Position numbers and translations under genes: made by a program
Shown: piece by piece, positions 51,681 through 61,719 of the stretch
How positions within the stretch are numbered: the first letter of the stretch is position 1
Layout of the letters: each line of letters begins with the position of its first letter
The notes under the pieces: model-generated
What the model saw: the letters and a program-made list of their open reading frames with translations, nothing else
What the model was told of the DNA's origin: nothing
Database searches by the model: none
From: DAOMFB01 sp963801475
Lineage (GTDB): Bacteria > Acidobacteriota > Thermoanaerobaculia > UBA5066
Length of the DNA stretch: 64,000 nucleotides
Assembly (NCBI GenBank): GCA_963801475.1
Contig: CAWDEX010000001.1
Location: 1,054,001 to 1,118,000, forward strand
Direction of reading: 5' to 3'

Positions 51681-52592
51681 TCAGCCCCCGGTCTGGTTCC
51701 GGAGCGCCTCGATCAGACGGACGCGGTGGAGCGTCCGCGCGAGGTGCCCGGCAAAAGCGACGAGGTGTTCCAGCTCCGGCGACTCGCCCGGGGCCGGGAG
51801 CGGCGCGCGGCGGTGGAGGCGGAGCGTCCCGAACAGCTCCGACCCGGCCCAGAGGGGAGCCGAGCAGAGCGTCCAGTCCGACGACGAGTCGCGGGCTTCG
51901 CCCGGCATTCGCGGCGCGCGCTCCAGCCGGGGGTCCTCCTGCAGTGCGAGCGCCGCGATGTAGCCGGGGGGCTCGCCCTCGGGCCACGTCGAAGAGGTCG
52001 TGGCGGAGAGCTCCACCCGTCCCGGGCGCCGGAGGTGAAGGGTGGCGCCGTCGGCCCCGAACGTGGCGCAGATACGGTCGAGGATTCCTCCGAGGCGCTG
52101 GCCACGGAGTTCTTCGGAGGGGGACTCTTCGGCATCCAGCTTTTCCGTGATCTCCTGCTGCAGCTCGAGGAGCTGCGTCCGGGCCGTCAGCGAGTCGAGG
52201 AGGTTCTTGACCCGGAGAGCGTTCTTCACGCGGGCTTTCAGCTCGCGCGCCGAGAACGGCTTCGTCACGTAGTCGTTCGCGAGCGCCTCGAAGCCGGCGA
52301 GGAGGTCCTCCTCCTCCGTCCGGGCCGTGACGAAGATGACCTGCGTCCCGGCGGTTTCGGGGGCCGTCTTCACGCGGCGGCAGACCTCGTAGCCGGAGAG
52401 ATCGGGCATCCGGACGTCGAGCAGTATCAGGTCCGGCTTCCGCGCCGCGACCTTTTCCAGCGCCTCGGTTCCGGAGATGGCGCTGTCGAAGTCGCAGCCG
52501 AGCTCGTAGGCGATGTAGGAGGCGACCTCGCTCTGGAAGGGGTCGTCGTCCACCAGGAGGATCAGCGGCGGGGCCGTTCGCGTGACGAGCAT
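51681..52592 (-). CDS. Response regulator with C-terminal GAF-like domain
   Basis: 303 residues from ATG 52592 (ATG 52622 is possible but less likely). The receiver domain has LILLVDDDPFQSEV, LILLDVRMPDLSG (phosphorylation Asp), VIFVTART and YVTKPFSARELKARV. A linking helix (LDSLTARTQLLELQQEITEKLD) leads to a ~130-residue GAF-like domain ending with LEHLVAFAGHLARTLHRVRLIEAL. No HTH or enzyme output is seen. It is divergent from cysS. Confidence 0.85.
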   Translation of the reverse strand: MLVTRTAPPLILLVDDDPFQSEVASYIAYELGCDFDSAISGTEALEKVAARKPDLILLDVRMPDLSGYEVCRRVKTAPETAGTQVIFVTARTEEEDLLAGFEALANDYVTKPFSARELKARVKNALRVKNLLDSLTARTQLLELQQEITEKLDAEESPSEELRGQRLGGILDRICATFGADGATLHLRRPGRVELSATTSSTWPEGEPPGYIAALALQEDPRLERAPRMPGEARDSSSDWTLCSAPLWAGSELFGTLRLHRRAPLPAPGESPELEHLVAFAGHLARTLHRVRLIEALRNQTGG

Positions 52593-52653
52593 CGGGGGTT
52601 GGGTCTTATCCCACGCTGGCAAATGGGCGTCAAGTCACCGAGAATCCGGCGCC

Positions 52654-54092
<1,439 letters not shown>

Positions 54093-54096
<4 letters not shown>

Positions 54097-54122
54097 CAGC
54101 GCTCCCTCGGGCGGGTTTCAAT
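54093..54122 (+). promoter_or_regulatory. Promoter of the aro-his-trp operon
   Basis: TTGACA (54093-54098) lies across the cysS stop codon, followed 18 bases later by TTCAAT (54117-54122). Transcription would start near 54129, only a few bases before the leader peptide ATG at 54132. The leader would therefore be translated from a leaderless or nearly leaderless mRNA. Confidence 0.7.
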
Positions 54123-54131
54123 TCGCGCCTC

Positions 54132-54167
54132 ATGCTGGCTCGTCACTGGCACGGTCACCACACCTGA
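54132..54167 (+). CDS. Leader peptide MLARHWHGHHT of the aro-his-trp operon
   Basis: ATG CTG GCT CGT, then CAC TGG CAC GGT CAC CAC, ACC and TGA: 11 residues with four histidines and one tryptophan in a run of six codons. The operon after it makes histidine, shikimate and the first enzyme of tryptophan synthesis. Ribosome pausing here under His or Trp shortage would change folding of the RNA just downstream, which begins two bases after the stop codon. There is no Shine-Dalgarno sequence; the start is almost at the predicted 5' end. Confidence 0.8.
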   Translation: MLARHWHGHHT

Positions 54168-54168
54168 G

Positions 54169-54261
54169 CCGGCGGTCTCGCACCGCCGGACAGGAAGAGG
54201 TCCGGAGGGCGCGAAAGGCCACGAGAGAGCGTTTCGACCCCCTCCGGACGGAGGGGTTTTT
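54169..54261 (+). terminator. Attenuator with intrinsic terminator, aro-his-trp operon
   Basis: There are five segments. A CCGGCGGT (54169-54176) pairs with the start of B ACCGCCGGAC (54182-54191). The end of B, CCGGAC, pairs with GTCCGG at the start of C (54200-54205). C GTCCGGAGGG (54200-54209) pairs perfectly with CCCTCCGGAC (54240-54249). D CCCCTCC (54239-54245) pairs with E GGAGGGG (54250-54256), loop GGAC, followed by TTTTT (54257-54261). A:B with C:D is read-through; B:C with D:E is termination. A ribosome at the leader stop would cover A and favour termination; one paused on the His/Trp codons would leave A free and favour read-through. Confidence 0.82.
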
Positions 54262-54264
54262 CGT

Positions 54265-55773
54265 TTGGCTCTGACGGCTGAAAAGACGCTGATCGTCGGG
54301 TCGCTGGCTCCGGCCTCGATGGCGGAGGCTCTCGCATCCGCGCCGCTCGCGGCCGGGGTGGACCTCGTCGAGGTCCGGCTCGACGGGCTAGCCGGGGCCC
54401 CCGGCTTCCCGGCCCTCCGCGCTGCGTTCCAGGGGGCGACTCTGGTGGCGACTCTCCGGTCGGCCGCGGAAGGGGGCTCCTCCCGCAGGGACGGCTCCTC
54501 GGGACGGGCCCTTCTCGAGAAGGCCCTGGCAGCCGGCTTCGACCTCGTCGACGTCGAGTTCCGCGCCGGAGAGAACGCCGGCCTCCTGGGATTCCCGCCG
54601 GAGAAGGTGATCGTCTCCGTCCACGATCTCGAAGGGCTCCCGCCCGACCTCCCGGGTCTCGCGGAGCGGATGGCCGCGACGGGCGCCCGCCACGTGAAGA
54701 TCGTCGGGACGGCGAACGACTCTTCGGACGCGCTACGGGTTCTGGAGGCTCAGTCGGCCCTCGCCGCGCGGAACATCTCGGTGCTCGCGATGGGCGAGGC
54801 CGGCGTCGCCACGCGCGTCCTCGCGCCGTATCTCGGGGCGCCCCTCGCCTACGGGGCGCTCGTCCGGGGGCGGGGCACGGCGCCGGGCCAGATCGCCGCC
54901 CGCGATCTCGAAGGGATTTACGGCGTCGGCCGCCTCCGCCGCGCGGGGCGGCTCTTCGCGCTGTTCGGAGGCCGCGTCTCCCACTCCTGTTCTCCGGCGC
55001 TCCACAACGCGCGTTTCGAGGCGCTCGGAGAGGAGGCCCTCTACGTCCCCTTCGCCCTCCGGTCGCTCGTGAACGAGCTGCCCGCGCTCCGGGAGGGCCT
55101 CGCACGCCTCGGGCTTCCGCTTTCGGCGGCTTCGATCACGATCCCGTTCAAGGAGGAGGCCGCCTCTCTCGCCGAGGCGAGCGAGCCCGTCAACACGCTT
55201 CTCTTCGGAGGGGACGGAAGGACCTGCGGGGCGAACACCGATGCCGAGGCGATGGAGACGTTGATTCCCCCCTCCCGGGGGACGCAACGGGCTCTCGTTC
55301 TCGGCGCCGGAGGGACGGCCCGAATTGCCGCGGGAGTTCTTCGAAAGAAGGGGTACGAGGTCTTCGTGAGCGCCCGGGATCGCGAGAGAGGAGAGGCCTT
55401 GGCGTCCCGCTCGGGCTCTTCCTTCCTTTCCGGGAGTCCCTCCGGGGTCTCTCCCCGGGTTCTCGTCAATGCCACGCCGCTGGGCCTCGGCGCCGACGAC
55501 CCGCTCCCCTGCGATCCGTCGCTTCTGACGCCGGGCCTCCTGGTCGTCGACGCGCCGTACCGGGACGGCGGAACGGCGCTCGTCCGCGCGGCTCGCGCCG
55601 CGGGAGCCGGCGTCGTGGACGGCTTCGCGCTGCTCCTGGCCCAGGCGGCGGGACAGGCGGCGCTCTTCTCGGGCCGGCCCTGCACGACTGCCGACCTCTC
55701 GGATCGGCTTGAACCCAGGCTTCGGGGCCTCTTCGTTCCCCCGGCCGACGCCTCCACCGGGGTCCCGGCATGA
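54265..55773 (+). CDS. aroDE: Bifunctional 3-dehydroquinate dehydratase (type I) / shikimate dehydrogenase
   Basis: 502 residues from TTG 54265. The GGAGGGG of the terminator stem is eight bases upstream and is the only ribosome site. Residues ~1-220 are type I dehydroquinase: VDLVEVRLDGL, IVSVHDLEG (catalytic His) and HVKIVGTAND (Schiff-base Lys). Residues ~228-490 are AroE: GGRVSHSCSPALHNARF, ITIPFKEEA (catalytic Lys), GANTDAEA (catalytic Asp) and VLGAGGTARIA (NADP loop). It makes shikimate from 3-dehydroquinate. The stop overlaps hisZG. Confidence 0.93.
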   Translation: MALTAEKTLIVGSLAPASMAEALASAPLAAGVDLVEVRLDGLAGAPGFPALRAAFQGATLVATLRSAAEGGSSRRDGSSGRALLEKALAAGFDLVDVEFRAGENAGLLGFPPEKVIVSVHDLEGLPPDLPGLAERMAATGARHVKIVGTANDSSDALRVLEAQSALAARNISVLAMGEAGVATRVLAPYLGAPLAYGALVRGRGTAPGQIAARDLEGIYGVGRLRRAGRLFALFGGRVSHSCSPALHNARFEALGEEALYVPFALRSLVNELPALREGLARLGLPLSAASITIPFKEEAASLAEASEPVNTLLFGGDGRTCGANTDAEAMETLIPPSRGTQRALVLGAGGTARIAAGVLRKKGYEVFVSARDRERGEALASRSGSSFLSGSPSGVSPRVLVNATPLGLGADDPLPCDPSLLTPGLLVVDAPYRDGGTALVRAARAAGAGVVDGFALLLAQAAGQAALFSGRPCTTADLSDRLEPRLRGLFVPPADASTGVPA

Positions 55774-57380
55774 CGGCAGCTCCCGACCCGAACCTCCCGC
55801 GCGGAGTCTCGGCCTTTCTCTTCGAGGCGGCGGGGCGCCGGCGCCGCGCCGAGGAGGCCGTCGTCTCGCGTCTGGCGGCGGCCGGCCTCCAGGAGGTGAT
55901 CCTCCCGGTCCTCGACTACGCCGACCCCTACCGGGGCGTGACGGCGGAGGGAGACGAGCGGCTCTATCGCTTCATCGACCGCGAAGGGCAGACGCTCGCG
56001 CTCCGCGCCGACTTCACACCGATGGCGGCGCGGGTCGTGGCGCCGCGGCTCGGCGCGGCGGCGCTCCCCGTGTCGCTCTACTACCGGGGCGACGTCGTCC
56101 GCGACGAGCCGACCGGCGTCGGGCGGGCCCGGGAGTTCGCGCAGGTCGGCGCGGAGCGGTACGGCGACCCGTCGCCCGAAGCCGACGAGGCGATGCTCGC
56201 GCTGGCGCTCGAGTGCCTCTCGGACCTCCCGACGAGGCGTCTCCGCGTGACGCTGGGCCACGCCGACCTCCTGGCGCGCCTCCTCGCGTCGGTGGCCCCG
56301 GCGCTTGCCGTCGACGGCGTCCTCGCGGACGCACGGAGCCGGCGGGTGACGGCCGTGGCGGGACGGCTCAGGGAGGCGGGCGCGGCAGCCGATGTCGCCC
56401 GGGAAGTCGGCAGGTCGCTCCTGTCGGGCTTCGATCCCGGCTCGCGTCTCTTCGCTGCGCCCGGCCTCCGGGAAGCGGCGTCGGCGCTGGTACGCGCGGC
56501 GGGGGCGGCGCGGTCGGCGCGCCCGGGCATCTCCGTCGTCGTCGATCTCGCCGGGACGCCGTCGACCCCCTATTACACCGGCCTGACGTTCGAGATCGAT
56601 GCCGCGGGCGGCGCCGCTCCGCTCGCGTCCGGCGGCCGCTATGACCGTCTCCTGGAACGGTTCGGTCCTGCCGCTCCGGCCCTCGGCTTCTGCATCGGCC
56701 TCGAGTCGCTTGCCTCCGCCCTCGAGACCGCGGACGACGTGGGATCCCCGCGCCCTCTCCGTGTCGCGGTCGGAAAGGGGCGTCTCCTCGCGAAGGCGCT
56801 GGAAAGTCTCCGCGCGGCCGGCCTCGATCTCCCCGATCCCGACGGCAGGCGGCTCGTCGTGCCGGATCGCTCGGGGCGCGTCGAGCTCCTCCTGCTCAAG
56901 GACGACGACGTCCCGACGTACGTCGCCCACGGCGGCGCCGACCTCGGCATCGTCGGGAGCGACCGCGTCGAGGAGTCGGGTGAGGAGGTCTACTCGCCGG
57001 TCGAGCTGCCGTTCGGGGCGTGCCGCCTCTCCCTCATCGGCCGGGCGGGGGAGGGGCTGGCGCCGAACGGACATCCGGTCCGCGTCGGGACGAAGTACCG
57101 GCGTACGGCGGCGCGCTTCTTCGACGCCCGAAAGCTCCCCTGCGAGATCGTCCCGCTGGCCGGGTCGGTCGAGCTGGCGGCTGCGCTCCGTCTGACGGAC
57201 GTCGTCGTCGACCTGATCGAGACCGGCTCGACGATCGCGGCCAACGGCCTGACGGAGATCGAGACGATTGCGGCAAGCCGTGCGGTCCTCATTGCCGGCC
57301 GCTCGGCGCTCGTCACGCGCCGCGAGGAGGTCGCCGCGCTCGTGGAACGGCTCCGCGCGGCGACTGAGGTCGTGCCGTGA
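55770..57380 (+). CDS. hisZG: ATP phosphoribosyltransferase, regulatory HisZ fused to short-form HisG
   Basis: 536 residues in one uninterrupted frame, ATG 55770 overlapping the aroDE stop. Residues ~1-325 are HisZ, a paralogue of histidyl-tRNA synthetase (LALRADFTPMAARVVAPRL; YYTGLTFEIDAAGG; LASGGRYDRLLERFG). Residues ~328-536 are the short HisG catalytic domain (LRVAVGKGRLLAKALESL; GGADLGIVGSD; VVDLIETGSTIAANGL). In known species these are separate subunits of a hetero-octamer. The fused form should still make phosphoribosyl-ATP, the first and feedback-inhibited step of histidine synthesis. Confidence 0.9.
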   Translation: MTAAPDPNLPRGVSAFLFEAAGRRRRAEEAVVSRLAAAGLQEVILPVLDYADPYRGVTAEGDERLYRFIDREGQTLALRADFTPMAARVVAPRLGAAALPVSLYYRGDVVRDEPTGVGRAREFAQVGAERYGDPSPEADEAMLALALECLSDLPTRRLRVTLGHADLLARLLASVAPALAVDGVLADARSRRVTAVAGRLREAGAAADVAREVGRSLLSGFDPGSRLFAAPGLREAASALVRAAGAARSARPGISVVVDLAGTPSTPYYTGLTFEIDAAGGAAPLASGGRYDRLLERFGPAAPALGFCIGLESLASALETADDVGSPRPLRVAVGKGRLLAKALESLRAAGLDLPDPDGRRLVVPDRSGRVELLLLKDDDVPTYVAHGGADLGIVGSDRVEESGEEVYSPVELPFGACRLSLIGRAGEGLAPNGHPVRVGTKYRRTAARFFDARKLPCEIVPLAGSVELAAALRLTDVVVDLIETGSTIAANGLTEIETIAASRAVLIAGRSALVTRREEVAALVERLRAATEVVP

Positions 57381-58657
57381 GGAGGATCGACGCGAGAACC
57401 GCGGCCGGGCGGAAGGAGCTCGAGACGCTGCTCGCCGTGCGCCGGGCGGCGCCCGATTTCCGGACGCTGCGCGACGTGCTGCCCGTCGTGGAAGAGGTTC
57501 TCCGAAAGGGACGGGAGCCTCTCGCGCGGTTCGTCCGGCGATTCGACGGGGTCTCGCTCTCTCCGAAGGACCTCTTCGTCGATCCCGTGGCGGGCCGGCT
57601 CCCCGTCGTGGACGGCTCGTTCGTCCGCGCGTTCCGCCTGGCGCGTCGGCGGATCGAGGCGTATCACCGCCGCCAGCTTCCGAAGGGCTTCGCCGCCCGG
57701 GACGCCCTCGGCGTCCGCTTCGTCGAGACGCCGTTCCCGCTCGATTCGGCCGGCGTCTACGTTCCCGGAGGCCGCGCGTTCTATCCGTCGTCGCTCCTGA
57801 TGGGCGTGGTCCCGGCCCAGGTGGCGGGCGTGCCGCGGATCGTCGTGGCGACGCCGCCGCGCGCCTTTCGGGGAAGCCCGGAGCTCCGCTGGGCGCTCCG
57901 CGAGCTCGGGATCCGCGAGGTGCTCCTCGCGGGAGGGGCGCACGGCATCGCCGGCCTCGTCTCCGTGGCCGGCTGCGCGAAGGTCGTCGGCCCCGGCAAC
58001 CGGTACGTCGCCGCGGCCAAGCACCTCGTCTCGTCGCTCGTCTCCGTGGACCTTCCGGCCGGCCCGTCCGAAGTGCTGATCGTGGCGTCCGCCGGGGCGC
58101 GGACGGACTTGATCGCCGCCGACCTCCTCGCGCAGGCCGAACACGACCCGGACGCCCTCTGCCTGCTGTTCACGGACTCTTCCCGGCTGGCTGCGGCCGT
58201 CGGGCCGGAGGTCGCCGCCCAGCTCGCCCGGTTCGAGGAGAAGACGACACGAAAGGTCATGCGGGACGCGCTGCGCCGTGGCCGGATCGTCCTCTTCTCC
58301 GGCATCGCCCGTGCCGTCGCCGCGGGGGCCTCGGTGGCCGCCGAGCACGTCCAGGTGATGGGGAGGTCCGCCGAGAAGCTCGCGTCGGGGCTTCTGCCGA
58401 CGGCCGGGGCGCTCTTCGTCGGCGCCTCGACGCCGACGGCGTTCGGCGACTACGTCGCGGGCCCCAACCACGTCCTGCCGACGGGGGGCGCCGCCCGGAG
58501 CTTCTCCGGCCTCTCCGTGAGGGACTTCTTCCGCTGGGGACGGAGCGTCTCGATGCCGCCGAAGGCGGTCCGCCGTCTCGCCCCGGCCGCGGCGGTCCTC
58601 GCGCGCCACGAGGGTCTCGTGGCGCACGAGCGGTCCGCGGCGCGGAGGCTCTCGTGA
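57377..58657 (+). CDS. hisD: Histidinol dehydrogenase
   Basis: 426 residues; GTG 57377 overlaps the hisZG stop (GTGA). Motifs are AGVYVPGGRAFYPSSLLMGVVPAQVAGV, GAHGIAGL, KVVGPGNRYVAAAK, VDLPAGPSEVLIVA, DLLAQAEHDPDA (zinc His and Asp) and GDYVAGPNHVLPTGGAARSFSGLSV. It carries out the last two oxidations from histidinol to histidine. Confidence 0.97.
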   Translation: MRRIDARTAAGRKELETLLAVRRAAPDFRTLRDVLPVVEEVLRKGREPLARFVRRFDGVSLSPKDLFVDPVAGRLPVVDGSFVRAFRLARRRIEAYHRRQLPKGFAARDALGVRFVETPFPLDSAGVYVPGGRAFYPSSLLMGVVPAQVAGVPRIVVATPPRAFRGSPELRWALRELGIREVLLAGGAHGIAGLVSVAGCAKVVGPGNRYVAAAKHLVSSLVSVDLPAGPSEVLIVASAGARTDLIAADLLAQAEHDPDALCLLFTDSSRLAAAVGPEVAAQLARFEEKTTRKVMRDALRRGRIVLFSGIARAVAAGASVAAEHVQVMGRSAEKLASGLLPTAGALFVGASTPTAFGDYVAGPNHVLPTGGAARSFSGLSVRDFFRWGRSVSMPPKAVRRLAPAAAVLARHEGLVAHERSAARRLS

Positions 58658-59736
58658 AGAAGGAGGTCCCGGTCCGGCCGGAGATCCGCGCCCTTCGCGC
58701 GTACTCCCTCGTCCCCGAGACGCCGGTGCCGGTGAAAGCCAAGCTGGACTTCAACGAATCGCCGTACGACGTGCCGGACGAGATCAAACGGCGGGTGGCG
58801 TCGCGGCTCCTCGCGCGGCGCTGGGCGCTCTACCCGGAGTTCGGCGCCGGGCGTCTGCGGCGGGCCATCGCAACGTCGGCGGGGCGGAGCCCGGAGGAGA
58901 TCCTCGTCGGGAACGGATCGGGCGAGGTGGTTCTCGCGGCCCTCAGCGTCTTCGCCGGGGGCGGCGGGACGGTTCTCCTCACGCCCCCCACGTTCTCCCT
59001 CTACCCGCAGCTCGCCGCGATCGCCGGGGCGCGGATCGCGGAAGTACCCCTCTGGGGCGACGACTTCACCATCGACGAGGAAGCGCTCCTCGCCGCCGTC
59101 CGGGCGAACCCGCGGGCGATCCCCCTCGTCTGCTCGCCCAACAACCCGACCGGCGGAACGGCGCGCCGGGAGTTCCTGCGCCGGCTCGCCGACGCCGCCC
59201 CGGTCGTCCTCGTCGACCAGGCCTACGTCGACTTCGCGCCCGGGGAGGCGAGCGCGCTCCCGCTCGTCTCGGAGTGCGCGAACGTGGTCGTCTTCCGGAC
59301 CCTCTCGAAGGCCTTCTCGGCGGCGGGCTTCCGGATCGGTTATGCCGTGGCGCCGCCGGACCTCGCCCACGAGATCGGCAAGGCCATCCTCCCCTTCAAT
59401 GTGGACCTCGCGTCGGAGGAGCTGGCCGTGGCCCTGCTCGAGGATCCGGCCCCCGCCCGGGCCCGCGTCGTGGAGATCGTCGCCGAGCGGGAGCGCGTGA
59501 TCGAACGGCTCCGGGCCTTCGGGGCGAAGGTGGCGCCGGCCGCCGGGAACTTCTTCTTCGTGGCGCCGCCCGGCGGCGGGGCCGAGGCGATCCGGATGGC
59601 GCTCCTTCATCGCGGCGTCCTCGTCCGGGACCTCGGGGGGTCGGCGCCGGGCCGGCTCCGGGTGAGCGTGGGTCGGCGGGAGGAGAACGACCTCTTCCTC
59701 GCCGAGTTCTCGCGCGCCGTCAAGGAGGCGACATGA
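58654..59736 (+). CDS. hisC: Histidinol-phosphate aminotransferase
   Basis: 360 residues; GTG 58654 overlaps the hisD stop (GTGA). It has KLDFNESPYDVPDEI, GNGSGEVVLAAL, VCSPNNPTGGT, LVDQAYVDF, and the PLP lysine in FRTLSKAFSAAGFRIGYA. The final LRVSVGRREENDLFL contains the substrate Arg. It converts imidazole-acetol phosphate to histidinol phosphate. Confidence 0.96.
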   Translation: MKKEVPVRPEIRALRAYSLVPETPVPVKAKLDFNESPYDVPDEIKRRVASRLLARRWALYPEFGAGRLRRAIATSAGRSPEEILVGNGSGEVVLAALSVFAGGGGTVLLTPPTFSLYPQLAAIAGARIAEVPLWGDDFTIDEEALLAAVRANPRAIPLVCSPNNPTGGTARREFLRRLADAAPVVLVDQAYVDFAPGEASALPLVSECANVVVFRTLSKAFSAAGFRIGYAVAPPDLAHEIGKAILPFNVDLASEELAVALLEDPAPARARVVEIVAERERVIERLRAFGAKVAPAAGNFFFVAPPGGGAEAIRMALLHRGVLVRDLGGSAPGRLRVSVGRREENDLFLAEFSRAVKEAT

Positions 59737-60329
59737 ACCGGACCGGAAGGGTCTCTCGGACGACGAAAGAGACGTCGGTCGAGCTTTCGCTCGACCTCGA
59801 CGGCACCGGGCGCGCCGACGTCGCGACACCGGTCGGCTTCCTGTCTCACATGCTCGAGACGGTCGCGAAGCACGGGCGCCTCGACCTCGTGGTCCGGGCC
59901 GCCGGCGACACGCACATCGACGCGCACCACACCGTCGAGGACGTCGGCCTCGCGTTCGGCGAGGCGCTGTCGGAGGCGCTCGGCGACCGGTCCGGGATCG
60001 AGCGATTTGGGGAGAGCACCGTGCCGCTCGACGAGGCCCTCGCACGCTCCGTCGTCGACCTCTCCGGGCGGCCGTACATCGTCTTCGACTCGCCCGTCGA
60101 CAAGGAGCTCCTTCTCGTGACGAAGGAGTTCCCGTTCGCCCTCGTCGAGGAGTTCTGGAAATCAGCCGCCTTCCGCGGGAAGCTCAACCTCCACGTGGAC
60201 GTGATTCGCGCCCGGAACGGGCACCACGCGGCCGAAGCGGTCTTCAAGTCGGCCGCCCGGGCCCTCCGGATCGCCGCGGCCCGGACGGGGTCGGGGATCG
60301 TCTCGACGAAGGGAACGCTGACCGCATGA
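59733..60329 (+). CDS. hisB: Imidazoleglycerol-phosphate dehydratase
   Basis: 198 residues; ATG 59733 overlaps the hisC stop (ATGA). The manganese motifs DAHHTVEDVG and NGHHAAEAVF are both present, with FLSHMLETVAKHGRLDL. It is the single-function dehydratase; no histidinol-phosphatase domain is fused. No separate histidinol phosphatase is in the operon; the PHP protein at 45417 is one conceivable source, but it looks more like YciV. Confidence 0.96.
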   Translation: MNRTGRVSRTTKETSVELSLDLDGTGRADVATPVGFLSHMLETVAKHGRLDLVVRAAGDTHIDAHHTVEDVGLAFGEALSEALGDRSGIERFGESTVPLDEALARSVVDLSGRPYIVFDSPVDKELLLVTKEFPFALVEEFWKSAAFRGKLNLHVDVIRARNGHHAAEAVFKSAARALRIAAARTGSGIVSTKGTLTA

Positions 60330-60943
60330 CGCCCCGCGTGACGCTCGTCGACTACGGTGTCGGCAACACGGCCTCCGTGACGCGGGCCTTCCGCCGTCTC
60401 CACGCGGAGGCGGAGCTCACCGCGGACCCGGCGCGGGTCGGGGCGGCCGACCGGATCGTCCTGCCCGGCGTCGGCGCCTTCGCGCCCGCGCGCAAGCGGC
60501 TCGCCGCCTCCGGCCTCGACGCCGCTCTTCGGGCGGCGGTGGACCGCGGCGCCCGTCTCCTCGGCCTCTGCCTGGGATTCCAGCTCCTTTTCGAGGAGAG
60601 TGAGGAGTTCGGAACGACGCCGGGCCTCGGTCTCGTCCCGGGCCGCGTCGCCGCGTTCGCTCCGAACGTCCGGAGTCCGCACGTCGGATGGAACTCTCTC
60701 GAGCTCGCGAAGGGAGACGGGCTCTTCACGGGCATCCCGTCCGGGACCTTCTTCTACTTCGTCCACTCCTTCCGCCCGGACGGCGTCCCTCCCGGAGACG
60801 TCGCCGCGACGTGCGACCACGGCGGACCGTTCGTCGCGGCGGTCCAGCGCGGGAACGTCTGGGGGTGCCAGTTCCACCCCGAGAAGTCGAGCGACGCCGG
60901 AAGGACGCTCCTGGCGAACTTCCTGGCCCGGGAGGCGGCGTGA
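60326..60943 (+). CDS. hisH: Imidazole glycerol phosphate synthase, glutaminase subunit
   Basis: 205 residues; ATG 60326 overlaps the hisB stop (ATGA). The class I glutaminase triad is visible: Cys in LGLCLGFQLLF, and His and Glu in GCQFHPEKS. LVDYGVGNTASVTRAF and LPGVGAF are further family marks. It supplies ammonia to HisF. Confidence 0.96.
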   Translation: MTPRVTLVDYGVGNTASVTRAFRRLHAEAELTADPARVGAADRIVLPGVGAFAPARKRLAASGLDAALRAAVDRGARLLGLCLGFQLLFEESEEFGTTPGLGLVPGRVAAFAPNVRSPHVGWNSLELAKGDGLFTGIPSGTFFYFVHSFRPDGVPPGDVAATCDHGGPFVAAVQRGNVWGCQFHPEKSSDAGRTLLANFLAREAA

Positions 60944-61719
60944 GCGGCGCGGGCGCGGACCGGCTCGCGCTCTGGCCCTCGATCGACCTGAAGGAGGGGC
61001 GTGTCGTCCGGCTGCTTCGGGGTGAGATTTCCGAAACGACGGTCTACGACGCCGACCCGCAGGATGCGGCGCGGCGGTTCGAGCGCGAAGGAGCCGACGG
61101 AATCCACGTCGTGGATCTCGACGCGGCCTTCGGCCGGGGGGAGAACCGGAAGAAGATCGGGGAGATCGTCGCGGCGGTCTCGATTCCCGTTCAGGTCGGG
61201 GGAGGCTTCCGAACAGAGAAGGCCGTCGAGGATTTCCTGGAGAGGAAGAGTGCCGATCGGCTCGTCCTCGGCAGCCTGCCGTTCCTCGATCGGGCCCTGT
61301 TCGCTCGCCTTCTGAGGAGATTCGATCCCTCCCGGTTCGTCGTCGCGCTGGATTGCCGGGACGGCCGGCCTACGACGTCCGGCTGGACGGAGGACGCGGG
61401 CGCGGGCGATGCGTCGATGGTCGCCCGGGCGCTCGGGGATTCCGGGGTCGCCGCCCTCCTCGTGACCGACGTGGCGCGCGACGGGGCGATGACGGGGCCG
61501 AACCTCGATCTGCTTGCCTCCGTCCGGGCCGTCTTCCCGGGCGAGATCCTCGCCTCGGGTGGGCTTCGTGGCGCGGAGGACCTCCTCCCGGTGGACGGGG
61601 CGCTCTCCGGCGGGCCGCGGGGCGCGATCTTCGGGCGCGCGCTTCATGCGGGAGCGACGACCGTCGCGCGGCTGGCCGCCGCGCGCGGCGCGGCAAACCC
61701 GGCCGGGAGGGAGAGATGA
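60940..61719 (+). CDS. hisA: Phosphoribosylformimino-AICAR phosphate isomerase
   Basis: 259 residues; GTG 60940 overlaps the hisH stop (GTGA). It is a TIM barrel with the base/acid aspartates in WPSIDLKEGRVVRL and VTDVARDGAMTGPNLDL, plus IPVQVGGGFR and ILASGGLRG phosphate loops. It is somewhat divergent from typical HisA in the C-terminal third. No TrpF activity can be inferred. Confidence 0.93.
   Translation: MSGAGADRLALWPSIDLKEGRVVRLLRGEISETTVYDADPQDAARRFEREGADGIHVVDLDAAFGRGENRKKIGEIVAAVSIPVQVGGGFRTEKAVEDFLERKSADRLVLGSLPFLDRALFARLLRRFDPSRFVVALDCRDGRPTTSGWTEDAGAGDASMVARALGDSGVAALLVTDVARDGAMTGPNLDLLASVRAVFPGEILASGGLRGAEDLLPVDGALSGGPRGAIFGRALHAGATTVARLAAARGAANPAGRER

Noticed and set aside
52582..52653. 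Longer N-terminus for cysteinyl-tRNA synthetase
   Set aside because: The extra residues do not match the family, whose start fits GTG 52654.
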